A stretch of DNA of 64,000 nucleotides from Ignavibacteria bacterium (GTDB lineage Bacteria; Bacteroidota; Ignavibacteria; Tepidaquicellales; OLB5), in NCBI GenBank assembly GCA_020852705.1, contig JADZAP010000031.1, positions 1 to 64,000 of the forward strand, written 5' to 3'. How positions within the stretch are numbered: the first letter of the stretch is position 1; every line of letters begins with the position of its first letter. Shown here one piece after another: positions 19,719-28,975 of the stretch. Position numbers and translations under genes: made by a program. The notes under the pieces were generated by a model, which saw only the letters and a program-made list of their open reading frames with translations, had not been told where the DNA came from and searched no databases.

Positions 19719-20811
19719 TTAATACTGCATTAAATAACTTTTAATAAACTCATCAATATTGCCATCCATAACTCCTTGTGTATTGCTGGTCTCATAGTCA
19801 GTTCGGTGATCTTTAACCATATTATAGGGATGAAATACGTAAGATCTGATTTGACTGCCCCACTCTATTTTTTTCTTTGAACTTTCAACTTTATCAATTT
19901 TTGCTTGTTCTTTTTCTTTTTCAAGCTGATACAGTTTACTTTTGAGCATTTTCATTGCATTTGCCCTGTTTTGATGCTGAGAGCGTTCATTTTGGCATTG
20001 AACCACAATGCCAGATGGAATGTGAGTTATTCTGATAGCGGTTTCAACCTTATTTACATTCTGACCGCCTGCACCGCCGCTGCGGTATGTATCAACCCTA
20101 ATTTCAGCAGGATTAATTTCAATTTCAATATTATCATCAATTACAGGGTAAACAAATACCGCCGCAAATGATGTGTGACGTTTTTTATTGGCATCAAAAG
20201 GTGATATTCTAACAAGTCTATGAACACCGTTTTCAGCTTTTAAGTATCCATACGCAAATTCACCATGAACTTCAATAGTCGCACTCTTAATTCCTGCACC
20301 ATCACCTTCCAGGAGATCAACAATTTCTGTTTTAAAACCGTTTTTTTCAGCATAGCGAAGATACATTCTCATTAACATCTGAGCCCAATCCTGTGCTTCA
20401 GTGCCTCCTGCCCCGGAATTGATAGTTAAAATTGCATCACGTTTATCATCTTCATCGCGGAGCATGTTCCTGAATTCAGCATTTTCCACAGCAGTTTTAA
20501 GGACTTCTATATCCTTTTCAATTGAATTTTCAAGTGTTGTATCTGATTCTTCTTCTGCAAGGGTTATGATTGACTCTGTATCTGATGCTTTTGTATCAAG
20601 TTCTTTCCAGAGATCAATCCATAAGTTATTTTTGCTGATTTCCTGAAGGATTTTTTGTGCTTCCGTATTATCATCCCAAAAATCAGTTTGTTGAGTTTTA
20701 TCCTGCAAGGATGAAACTAACTGCTTCTTTTCATCAATTTCAAAGATACCTCCTAAGGTCATCTATCCTGACCTTCAATTTCTTTAATTCTGACTTACTG
20801 TAATCGAACAT
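19719..20811 (-). CDS. prfB: Peptide chain release factor 2, made by programmed +1 frameshift
   Basis: RF2 ends translation at UGA and UAA. The main frame has the anticodon-like tripeptide in [16 protein letters not shown] and the GGQ motif in [14 protein letters not shown] simple reading begins at an internal ATG (20762), but the true start is ATG 20811: [15 protein letters not shown]..., which runs 23 codons to an in-frame TGA at 20742-20740. Just before it lie AGGAGG, TAT and CTT, the canonical RF2 autoregulatory slip site; skipping one T resumes at GAA 20741 and gives a normal ~363-residue protein. High RF2 favours stopping at UGA, low RF2 favours the shift. Confidence 0.96.
20739..20754 (-). 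promoter_or_regulatory. prfB +1 frameshift site
   Basis: Minus strand: AGG AGG TAT CTT TGA A. The AGGAGG acts as an internal Shine-Dalgarno, CTT is the slippery codon, and TGA is the stop sensed by RF2 itself. The well-studied E. coli site is AGGGGGTATCTTTGAC; only two bases differ here. Confidence 0.96.
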
Positions 20812-20947
20812 TTTGTAATTATCTGTTTAATATTATTATTAAAGACGCTATTTTTTAGTTTAAAAAGCTTGTAATAAGTATTTTATATTTATAATAGTTA
20901 ACGACTGTAAAATATATTAAAAATACTGTAGTTTTGTTAAGATATAC

Positions 20948-21265
20948 TTAATGGTAATCCACTTCCATCATAAGCAAGGCAGAAGCTAAAGTTTTGCCTT
21001 GTGCGTCATTTTTCAGGGAAACAGTACCTCCACCTCCTAACGTATTATGAAGGATAAAATTCAATGCGTTAATGTTTGGGAGTTCATACCTCTCAACTTC
21101 GCCAAAACATATACCCTTAAAATACTTTTTTACTCTATCGGCAGTAATGTTTTCTCTGATAAACTCGTAATCTTCCTTTTTAAAGGCAATCAGCCCAACA
21201 TTTGCCGCGTCGCCCTTATCACCTGATCTGCCGTGGCAAATTTCTTTTAATGTAATTTTTGGCAT
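20948..21265 (-). CDS. Stand-alone AtuA C-terminal-like (ferredoxin-fold) protein
   Basis: A 105-residue protein matching the C-terminal domain of AtuA/DUF1446 proteins: HGRSGDKGDAANVGLIAF near the start, the VKKYF region, ELPNINALNFILHNTLGGGG and the terminal DAQGKTLASALLMME. In AtuA, from acyclic terpene degradation, this domain follows a large N-terminal domain; here it is a separate gene with its own likely promoter. In many bacteria the two parts are separate neighbouring genes, but no DUF1446 N-terminal partner is in the window. It may be linked to fatty-acid or acyl-CoA metabolism; the reaction is unknown. Confidence 0.8.
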   Translation of the reverse strand: MPKITLKEICHGRSGDKGDAANVGLIAFKKEDYEFIRENITADRVKKYFKGICFGEVERYELPNINALNFILHNTLGGGGTVSLKNDAQGKTLASALLMMEVDYH

Positions 21266-21311
21266 ATTAATATTTGCATCTGAAATTATAGGTATTTATT
21301 TAAAATATTTA

Positions 21312-21341
21312 CAAATTTAACAATAAATAAAGATTAACAAA
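21312..21341 (-). promoter_or_regulatory. Promoter of the AtuA-like gene
   Basis: On the minus strand, TTTG (complement of 21338-21341), an 18-nt spacer and TAAATTTG (complement of 21312-21319) fit the Bacteroidota consensus, about 47 bp before the start codon at 21265. Confidence 0.5.
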
Positions 21342-21355
21342 ATGAAGATAAAATT

Positions 21356-22285
21356 CTACGCTTTCGGGTGAGCTTTTTGATAGATTTTTTTTAATCTATC
21401 AGCAGAAACATGAGTATAAACCTGTGTAGTACTTAAGCTGGAATGACCTAAAAGGTCTTTAACAGCCCTGATATCCGCACCATGATTAAGTAAATGTGTT
21501 GCAAATGAGTGGCGTAAGATATGAGGAGATTTTTTTTTAATCTCAGATATTTTTGATATATATTTATTTGTAATTCGGTTTAAAAGTGCAGGGTAAAGTT
21601 TTTTACCGTTCTTTGCATTAAATATTACTCCGTTATCATAAACAACACCTTTTTCATCAAAATATTTGTCTCTTTTTTCTATATAAGAAGATATTGCACC
21701 TGCTGAAACTATACCAATAGGTATTATCCTTTCCTTCCTGCCTTTTCCTTTTACTCGAATTGTCAAATTATCAAAATCAATTTTATCTATGGTCAATTCA
21801 ATTAGTTCATTTAAGCGGATTCCTGAACTGTACAACAATTCAATTACTGCCCTATCTCTTTCACCCCATATATCATGGTTAAATATATTTGAATTCAGCA
21901 ATCCTGTAAGCGAAGATTCTTCAAGCACATAAGGAAGATTTTTGTTAAGCTTAGGAAAAATCAGGTTTCTAGAAGGATTTTCTGCATAGAGATTTTTGCG
22001 GTTTAGAAATTTATAAAAAGATTTGAGAGTGGAAATTTTTCTGGAAATTGTTCTTTTAGAATATTTAAGCTCTTTATTCAGCACAAAACCCGCAATAAAA
22101 CTCTTTAATGCAGCTTCATCAATATATTTAAGTTCAATTTTAGGTGATTTTTCTTCTACTGTTTTTGCTAAAAAACTGTAAAGGTCATTCAGATCTTTAA
22201 TGTAATTCATTAAGGTATGCTTTGAATAATTCTTTTCATTTATTAGGTAAGATGAAAATTTATCAATTGCATGAATAAGATTCAT
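21356..22285 (-). CDS. Tyrosine recombinase XerC/XerD-like
   Basis: A 309-residue site-specific recombinase that most likely resolves chromosome dimers at dif. The N-terminal SAM-like domain (residues ~1-100) is followed by the catalytic domain with all expected residues: Arg in YSSGIRLNELIEL, Lys in VKGKGRKERIIP, the HILRHSFATHLLNHG box (His and Arg), His in LLGHSSLSTTQ and the nucleophile Tyr in VYTHV. Length and lack of any phage or island genes argue for a housekeeping Xer protein rather than an integrase. Whether it is XerC or XerD cannot be told. It is 5 bp downstream of tldE and probably transcribed with it. Confidence 0.9.
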   Translation of the reverse strand: MNLIHAIDKFSSYLINEKNYSKHTLMNYIKDLNDLYSFLAKTVEEKSPKIELKYIDEAALKSFIAGFVLNKELKYSKRTISRKISTLKSFYKFLNRKNLYAENPSRNLIFPKLNKNLPYVLEESSLTGLLNSNIFNHDIWGERDRAVIELLYSSGIRLNELIELTIDKIDFDNLTIRVKGKGRKERIIPIGIVSAGAISSYIEKRDKYFDEKGVVYDNGVIFNAKNGKKLYPALLNRITNKYISKISEIKKKSPHILRHSFATHLLNHGADIRAVKDLLGHSSLSTTQVYTHVSADRLKKIYQKAHPKA

Positions 22286-22290
22286 AATAT

Positions 22291-23625
22291 TTATACCGCA
22301 TCAGATAAACTTGAGAAGTTAAAATCAGCTGTTTTTATTGGCGGTACAACCAGAGGGTAATCACCGGTTTCACTTCCAACAGCTTTTTCAGTCTTTCCAA
22401 GCTCTATAATATTTTTAAATACATCCATCGGGCTTTCATTAAACCTGAAATTTTTAACAGGCCTTGTTATTTTCCCGTTCTTTATTTCAAAAACTCCGTC
22501 ACGGGTTAGACCGGTAAAAAGCATTGTTCTTGGATCAACTGACCTTATATACCAAAACCTTGTAACAAGTATTGCTTCATCGGTTTGAAGTATCATTTCA
22601 TCAAGTGATTTTGAACCTCCCTGCATAATAACATTTGCCGGATATGGAATTGAAGGCTGTGAAGTTTTTTCAGCCCAAAACCTGTTTCTGTGAAGATTTC
22701 TTAAAACTCCGTTTTCAAACCAAATGGTTTTATTCAATGGCTCACCGCTGTAAGAAAAAGTGGATGTTGGTGCAAGCTTATCGGCAGGATCGCTGTAAAT
22801 ATTTAACATACTGCTGGCAATGCTTTCATCAATTAATGTACCACCGCCCTTTTTTGAAAAATAACTTCTGCCTTCATCTGCCCATCGGGAGCTCATAGAA
22901 TTAATACATAAGCTTAGCATATCAGCAGCAGCAGCCGGTTCAAGGATTACAGTATATCTGCCGGGTTTTATTTCTGCAGGATCAATGGATAATTTTGAAC
23001 GGTTAATTGCCCAGTCCGCCAGTGCTTTGTATTCTATATCACCTGAATTAATATAACACTTCTCAAATCTGCCAGAGCCTGTACCGTCAGCTGTTCTTAT
23101 AGTTGCTGAAAGACTTGCAAGCGAAGCTTTATTATATGCAAACAAACTGTTTGAGTTCATTAAGGCATTAAATGATACACTATCTTCAGAAAAACCTGCT
23201 GCAGTAACACTTCCTGAAACTGCATTTTCAAGAATATAAGAAATCCTCTCTGATCTTTGCTCACCGGTAAGGTTTTCCGTTTCACCGGAAAAATTATATG
23301 CTTCAGAATAATTTTGTTGAGCAAGCAGCGGCATATATTCCTTGTTCTCTGGTGAAAGTTTTGCAATATCCTCTGACTTTTTTATAGTTTCTTTTATAGA
23401 TATATCATCAAACTTGTTAGTTGAGGCTGAACCTGATTTTTTACCGAAATAACTTGTAATATTCAATGTTAATCCGTCTGAAAAACCGTTGGTGGAAATA
23501 GAATTTCTTGCAAATCTGATATTGTAAGTATTATTGCCGTCTAATGATGCAGAAACTGCATCAGCTTTTGAATTTGTTAGAACTTTTTCAAGCAGGTTCT
23601 TTGCTTCATTTTCACTAAGAATCAA
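22291..23625 (-). CDS. TldE/PmbA-family protein, partner of TldD
   Basis: A 444-residue member of the TldD/PmbA family. TldE is the non-zinc partner; the TldD-TldE heterodimer is a protease that trims unfolded peptides. In agreement, no HExxxH motif is present. The C-terminal half carries the family text TFSYSGEPLNKT, MLFTGLTRDGVFEIKNGKI and VKNFRFNESP. There is no signal peptide. It starts with TTG at 23625, overlapping the tldD stop by 4 bp (TTGA), behind an excellent AAAGGAGG; the overlap implies coupled translation with TldD. The ribosome-binding site makes this start secure. Confidence 0.88.
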   Translation of the reverse strand: MILSENEAKNLLEKVLTNSKADAVSASLDGNNTYNIRFARNSISTNGFSDGLTLNITSYFGKKSGSASTNKFDDISIKETIKKSEDIAKLSPENKEYMPLLAQQNYSEAYNFSGETENLTGEQRSERISYILENAVSGSVTAAGFSEDSVSFNALMNSNSLFAYNKASLASLSATIRTADGTGSGRFEKCYINSGDIEYKALADWAINRSKLSIDPAEIKPGRYTVILEPAAAADMLSLCINSMSSRWADEGRSYFSKKGGGTLIDESIASSMLNIYSDPADKLAPTSTFSYSGEPLNKTIWFENGVLRNLHRNRFWAEKTSQPSIPYPANVIMQGGSKSLDEMILQTDEAILVTRFWYIRSVDPRTMLFTGLTRDGVFEIKNGKITRPVKNFRFNESPMDVFKNIIELGKTEKAVGSETGDYPLVVPPIKTADFNFSSLSDAV

Positions 23626-25217
23626 TTTCCCGCCTCCTTTGATGTATTCAATATTTTTACCTTTCTAAATCGTGCAGGTGAAGCACCATGACTTACCGGT
23701 GAAACCTGTCCGGGTTCACCTTTACCGCAGAAAAATGAACCTCCCAGGTGATATTCGCTTTTGTCGCAAACTGCATCACACGAATTCCAAAGGTCAACTG
23801 TGTTTCCCTGATAGGCAACATCTTTTAACATCTGAGAGATCTTTCCGTTTTTAATTTCCCAAAACTCCTGCCCTGTGAACTGAAAGTTATATCTCTGCAT
23901 ATCAATAGACCAGCTTCCTGTACCTTTAATAAAAATACCATCTTCAGTATCGGCAATCAGATCGTTTAGAGAAAGTTTATTTTTACCCGGCTGTAAAGAA
24001 ACGTTGGGCATTCTTTGAATTGGAAAGTGGTCCCAGCTATCTGCATAAGCACAGCCATTGGATGCAGTTTCCCCTATAAATTTTGCCATTTCGCGTGTTG
24101 TTTGATATCCAACAAATCTGCCTTCTTTAATTATATCCCATTCCTCTGTTTTTACTCCATCATCATCATATCCTCTGGTTGCCAGACCGTCCTTTTGAGT
24201 TCTATCTCCTTTAATGTTTACAACATTACTGCCGTATTGCAGTTTCCCAAGTTTATCAGGCGTCATAAAACTGGTTCCGGCGTAATTTGCTTCAAAACCA
24301 AGTGCCCGGTCAAGTTCAGTTGGATGCCCGCATGATTCATGTATAGTAAGCCAAAGGTGATTTGCATCAAGTATTATATCACGTTTTGCCGGTTCAACCG
24401 ATTTTGCTTTAAATTTCATTTTTGTATGCTCAACAGCTTCTTCAAGATCTTTTTGCCAGTTATAGTCATCAATATATTCGTAACCTTTGCCAATAGGCAC
24501 TGTAAATGAATCTCTTGATTCAAACCCTCCGGTTGATTTATCAACAACTGTTACATCAAATGCAGTCCAAAGTCTGTGCAAATCCTGTTTTATATACGAA
24601 CCTTCTGAAGATGCAAAATATTTCCATTCATTTACAGCCCATATAAAAGAATTGCAGTAATCAGCACCATAAAATTTTGCCTTTTCATTCAATGCAAATA
24701 AAAAATTAACCTTATCAGAAATAGGTACTTCAAAAGCATTTTTTTTGATTGGAGTTGACCATGTATCATTGTAAGCAGGCACCGGAACAAGCTCTACTTT
24801 GTTTCTTTGTATTTTATTGTTTGCTTTTGCTGTTTCGCAGGCAATTTTTGTTATCTTGAGGGCTTCTTCTTCACTGAATGTAGAGCTTGCAGCAAAGCCC
24901 CAAGTACCTTCAATAATTACTCTGACAGCAAAACCATAATTTTCACCTTCTCTGATATTCTGTATTACCTGTTCACGTGTTGAAACATTCTGTGAGCGGA
25001 AATTACTCAGACGGAAATCGCAATATGATGCCCCTGCTGATTTTGCAGCACGCAAAACACTATCGGCAACTTTTTTTATAAAATCATCATCGTAAAATTT
25101 ATGCTTAGTCTCAATAACAGAATTTTCTGCTCTCAATACACTGCCCCCTATATTATTTGAAAAAACTGCTCCCGGCACAGCCAAAGAACAGCATTTTATA
25201 AAATTTCTTCTTTTCAT
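23622..25217 (-). CDS. TldD-family zinc metalloprotease with twin-arginine-like signal
   Basis: A 531-residue TldD. The catalytic HExxxH is in LTIHESCGHPTELDRAL, and family text includes GLATRGYDDDGV, RMPNVSLQPG and the C-terminal region. E. coli TldD is cytoplasmic, but here the protein opens with MKRRNFIKCCSLAVPGAVF, a twin-arginine motif followed by a hydrophobic stretch, suggesting Tat export. Its partner gene tldE overlaps by 4 bp and has no signal, so either the pair travels together or only TldD is exported. It is first in the tldD-tldE-xer run. Confidence 0.88.
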   Translation of the reverse strand: MKRRNFIKCCSLAVPGAVFSNNIGGSVLRAENSVIETKHKFYDDDFIKKVADSVLRAAKSAGASYCDFRLSNFRSQNVSTREQVIQNIREGENYGFAVRVIIEGTWGFAASSTFSEEEALKITKIACETAKANNKIQRNKVELVPVPAYNDTWSTPIKKNAFEVPISDKVNFLFALNEKAKFYGADYCNSFIWAVNEWKYFASSEGSYIKQDLHRLWTAFDVTVVDKSTGGFESRDSFTVPIGKGYEYIDDYNWQKDLEEAVEHTKMKFKAKSVEPAKRDIILDANHLWLTIHESCGHPTELDRALGFEANYAGTSFMTPDKLGKLQYGSNVVNIKGDRTQKDGLATRGYDDDGVKTEEWDIIKEGRFVGYQTTREMAKFIGETASNGCAYADSWDHFPIQRMPNVSLQPGKNKLSLNDLIADTEDGIFIKGTGSWSIDMQRYNFQFTGQEFWEIKNGKISQMLKDVAYQGNTVDLWNSCDAVCDKSEYHLGGSFFCGKGEPGQVSPVSHGASPARFRKVKILNTSKEAGN

Positions 25218-25508
25218 TGGTTTAACTTTGCGGTTAATGTAAAAATATACATTTAATAAATTAATTTCAATTGAATCAATATTTCATACTGTGTATTAAT
25301 TTTCGAATGAATTTACTCTTCATATTACCTTTTATAATATAGCCTAAATTTGTAAGTTTGAAAATAACGGAGTGTTATTCTTAAGTAAAAGGAATTTAAC
25401 TTTATCAGTAATGGTAATTTTTAAGAATTTTTTGAACAAAAGTAAAAAGGAATTATATTGGATAATTGTATTACAACAGTACAATAAAACTTATAGATAA
25501 AAATATTT

Positions 25509-26426
25509 ATGACATTTTTAGAATTAGCCGAAAGAGTTTTAAGTGAAGAAAAACGTCCACTGACTGCCAATGAAATTTGGATACTGGCGACAGAGAAAAG
25601 TTATGACAAACAACTTAACAGTATAGGCAAAACTACTTGGGCAACACTTGGTGCACAGATTTATGTTAATGCAAAAGATAATCCCAGATCTCCATTTGCA
25701 TAGACATTTAGCAGACCAAAAAAGTTTTACCTAAAATCGCAAGCTAGCCAACTCGATCTTGCTGAAACATCAATTTCAATAGAACCATCAATAGCTAAGA
25801 AAAAGCGTTTTGATTTTTTAGAAAAAGATTTACACCCCACTTTAACATATTATGCTTACTACCATTTAAATTGCTATACCAAGACAATTAACCATTCACA
25901 ATCTACCAAAAAGGAATTTGGAGAGTGGGTTCACCCTGACATAGTTGGTTGCTACTTTCCACTTGACGATTGGAAACAAGAAGTTTATGAATTAAGTTCA
26001 TCTATTGGTAATATTTCAATTCGGTTGTTATCATTTGAATTAAAACGTGAACTAAGCTTTGGAAATTTAAGAGAAAGTTTCTTCCAGACAGTTTCTAACT
26101 CTTCTTGGGCTAATGAAAGCTACCTAGTTGCCGCTGAAATTTCCGAAGAAGAAGAATTTAGAAGTGAACTTTCTCGCCTTTCAACATCTTTTGGAATTGG
26201 TGTAATCAAACTAAATTTTGATGACCCTCATTCTTCTGATATTATTTTTCCTGCAAAGTATCGAGAAGCTCTTGATTGGGAAACAATAAATAAACTTACT
26301 ATGAATTCAGACTTTAAGGAATTTATTTCTACAGTTAAAATTGATATTACTAGCAAGAAAATTCACAAAAAGGAATACGATCAAGTTCCAGATATTGAGG
26401 CATTAAAACGCAAGTCAGATGATTGA
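25509..26426 (+). pseudogene. HARE-HTH / HrgA-like gene broken by one in-frame amber codon
   Basis: A single frame of 305 codons runs from ATG 25509 to TGA 26426 with one interruption, TAG at 25701-25703 (codon 65). Before it lies a HARE-HTH winged-helix domain (FLELAERVLSEEKRPLTANEIW). After it the text resumes in the same frame: TFSRPKKFYLKSQ, a linker, then a nuclease-associated HrgA/COG2958-type domain (LLSFELKRELSFGNLRESFFQTVSNSSW). HrgA was named in Helicobacter for a gene that replaces a restriction enzyme; the COG is found around restriction and mobile genes. No methyltransferase is near. The rest of the frame is clean, so the mutation is recent, an assembly error, or a read-through site. 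Confidence 0.8.
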
Positions 26427-26476
26427 AACAGCAGGACTTCTTAACTGAAAAGAATGGAATTACTGCTTATAACACA

Positions 26477-26590
26477 GGTTTTACATATAGCTGGAAGATG
26501 TGTAATATCAAAAAAATTTGCACTACTTTGAAATTTAATTGCTAAATTCATCTAACGGTGTTCAAAATCTCCGCCATTTGTAAAAGTTTC
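26477..26590. repeat. Imperfect palindrome downstream of the HrgA-like gene, possibly attC-like
   Basis: An arm around 26477-26500 (GGTTTTACATATAGCTGG) and one around 26565-26590 (CCGCCATTTGTAAAAG) pair imperfectly: TTTTACA against TGTAAAA is exact, the rest partial. TATAACA and CTAACGGTG lie at the edges. This layout recalls the folded attachment sites of gene cassettes, but the match is weak. Confidence 0.2.
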
Positions 26591-26613
26591 CAACCACCAC
26601 CACTCTCTCCCGC

Positions 26614-28929
26614 CTACACGCTCTCGGCTGTTTCTTTTGATTCAATTTCTACTTTGTGCTTGCACTCGGGACACTCGAGGTAGGGACCTTTTTTCTTTGA
26701 GTATTTTTCTAGCATGTAAGTACTGCCGCAAAGCTCGCATTTGGTTTCACGCGGTCTGCTGTTTGATATGAAATCACAATCGGGGTATCTTGTGCATCCA
26801 AAGAATATTTTTTTGGATTTAATAGCTTTACGCTCCAATATTTCACCCTCACCGCACTTGGGGCATTTTATGCCCAATGTTATCGGCTGAATATTTTTGC
26901 ACTCAGGGTACCTTGAGCAGCCGAGGAATTTACCATACTTGCTTGACTTAACCACCATTGGCGCTCCGCAAATATTGCATATCTTGCCTTCGGCAAGTTC
27001 CTGATGTTCTTCCTGCTCGCCGGGCAGCGGCTGTGCATTTTTGCACTTTGGATATTTGCTGCATGAAAGGAATCGCCCGTTTCTCCCCCATTTAATCAGC
27101 ATTGGTGCCCCGCATTTATCGCAAACTATATCGGTATGTTCAATTAGTGATTCTTTTATTTCCTTTGTCTTTTTGTTTAAGAACTCAAGATCCAAATTAA
27201 ACGGCAGGTAAAAATCATCAAGAACTTTTTTGTATGTAAGCTCTCCCTCGGCAATTTTATCAAGTTCTTCTTCCATTTGAGCTGTAAATTTTACGTTTAT
27301 TACATCATTAAAATGAGCAGCAAGCAATTTGTTTACTGTTTCACCAAGTTCTGTGGCGTAAAGTTTTCTTTCTTTTAGGTCGCTGTATGTTCTGTTTATA
27401 ATAGTAGAAACAATCAGCGCATAAGTGGAAGGTCTTCCGATGCCAAGATTATCAAGCTGTTTGATAAGACTTGATTCAGTGTATCTTGGGGGCGGATTAG
27501 TGAAATGCTGTTTCTTAAATAGCTCTTTCAAATCAACTATATCGCCAATTTCAATTCCATCCGGAATTGAAAACTTATCTTCATCATCAGTTTCTTCATC
27601 TTCAAACATATCTTCATACAATGCCAGGAAACCCTTGAATTTTACTGTTGAATCGGTTGTACGAAATTGGTATAAATTTGATTTTTTACCGTTACTTGAT
27701 TCTGTGAAAGAATCAATAAGCAGAGTTATCTGATCACTAACAGAGTTTTGCATCTGGCAGGCAACAAATCTTTTCCAAATAAGCTCATAGAGCTTATATA
27801 AATCAGGAGTCAGGTCTTTCTTTAGACTCTCAGGTGTACGCCAAACAGAAGTAGGACGAATAGCTTCGTGGGCATCCTGTGTATTTTCTTTCTTTTTGGA
27901 ATATACTTTTGGTGCTGAGGGTAAATACTCCTTGCCGTATTTATCTTTAATATATCCTCTGGCTTCGCTTACTGCATCCTGGCTAAGGCGGGTTGAATCA
28001 GTTCTCATATAAGTAATAAGTCCTGTTAAACCTTCTTCACCAATATCAATACCTTCATAGAGTTTTTGAGCAAGCATCATGGTTTTTTTGGGTGCAAAAC
28101 GGAGTCTAACAGAGGCATCCTGCTGAAGTGAAGATGTTGTAAATGGAGGGTAGGGATTTCGTTTTACTTCTTTCTTGGTTATATCACTTACTTTAAACTG
28201 CTTGGAATTTAGATCATTTATAATTTCTGCAGCATGGTTTTCATTTTCAATTTTTGGGTTATCACCATTGAACTTAAATAATTTTTCATTCTGTGAAACT
28301 AACTTTGATTCAAATACTTTGTTTCTTGCTTTATCGTTAAAGTTTGCAAGAATGCTCCAGTATTCACTTGGCACAAAACTTCTTATCTCTTCTTCCCTAT
28401 CACAAATTAATCTAAGGGCTATAGACTGCACCCTGCCGGCAGATAAACCGTAATAAATAACCTTCCATAAAAATGGACTTACTTTGTAACCAACAATTCT
28501 ATCAAGTGCACGGCGTGCCTGCTGTGAGCTTACAAGTTTATCATCAATTTGAAGCGGATTATTTATGCCTTCTTCAACACCTTTTTTGGTAATTTCATTA
28601 AATAAAACTCTGTAAATATCATTATTTTTTTCTTTAACTTCCTCAGCAATATCAAATGCAATTGCTTCGCCTTCACGGTCAGGGTCAGTTGCAATAAATA
28701 TTTTATCAGCAGATTCAGAAAGTTCTTTAAGCTCATTAATTACTTTTTCCTTTCCCGGAATAGTTTCATAAGTAAGCTCATAGCCGTTTTCAAAATCTAC
28801 ACTTATTTTGCTTTTTGGAAGATTTTTAATATGTCCAACTGAGGCAATAACCTTATATCCTTTGCCGAGATATTTATTTATTGTCTTAGCTTTTGATGGT
28901 GACTCAACTATTACTAACGATTTTGCCAT
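26614..28929 (-). CDS. topA: DNA topoisomerase I
   Basis: TopA relaxes negative supercoils by a transient single-strand break. The 771-residue protein begins with the Toprim domain (LVIVESPSKAKTINKYLG and the DPDREGEAIAF motif), carries the active-site Tyr in GLITYMRTDSTRLS near residue 310, and ends with four zinc-ribbon units (about residues 590-765), each built on CxxC pairs such as CDKCGAP, CNICGAP, CPKCGEG and CELCG. Length and domain count fit a Bacteroidota TopA. It is followed on the same strand by nothing; upstream is smg, a neighbour conserved in many bacteria. Confidence 0.97.
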   Translation of the reverse strand: MAKSLVIVESPSKAKTINKYLGKGYKVIASVGHIKNLPKSKISVDFENGYELTYETIPGKEKVINELKELSESADKIFIATDPDREGEAIAFDIAEEVKEKNNDIYRVLFNEITKKGVEEGINNPLQIDDKLVSSQQARRALDRIVGYKVSPFLWKVIYYGLSAGRVQSIALRLICDREEEIRSFVPSEYWSILANFNDKARNKVFESKLVSQNEKLFKFNGDNPKIENENHAAEIINDLNSKQFKVSDITKKEVKRNPYPPFTTSSLQQDASVRLRFAPKKTMMLAQKLYEGIDIGEEGLTGLITYMRTDSTRLSQDAVSEARGYIKDKYGKEYLPSAPKVYSKKKENTQDAHEAIRPTSVWRTPESLKKDLTPDLYKLYELIWKRFVACQMQNSVSDQITLLIDSFTESSNGKKSNLYQFRTTDSTVKFKGFLALYEDMFEDEETDDEDKFSIPDGIEIGDIVDLKELFKKQHFTNPPPRYTESSLIKQLDNLGIGRPSTYALIVSTIINRTYSDLKERKLYATELGETVNKLLAAHFNDVINVKFTAQMEEELDKIAEGELTYKKVLDDFYLPFNLDLEFLNKKTKEIKESLIEHTDIVCDKCGAPMLIKWGRNGRFLSCSKYPKCKNAQPLPGEQEEHQELAEGKICNICGAPMVVKSSKYGKFLGCSRYPECKNIQPITLGIKCPKCGEGEILERKAIKSKKIFFGCTRYPDCDFISNSRPRETKCELCGSTYMLEKYSKKKGPYLECPECKHKVEIESKETAESV

Positions 28930-28975
28930 TAAAATATATACCTGTTCTTAATTTCTTTTTAAATTATTTGCAGCT

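Noticed and set aside
21356-22285. Xer recombinase as sign of an integrated element
   Set aside because: It has housekeeping length, sits in an operon with tldE/tldD, and no att repeats, phage or transfer genes surround it.
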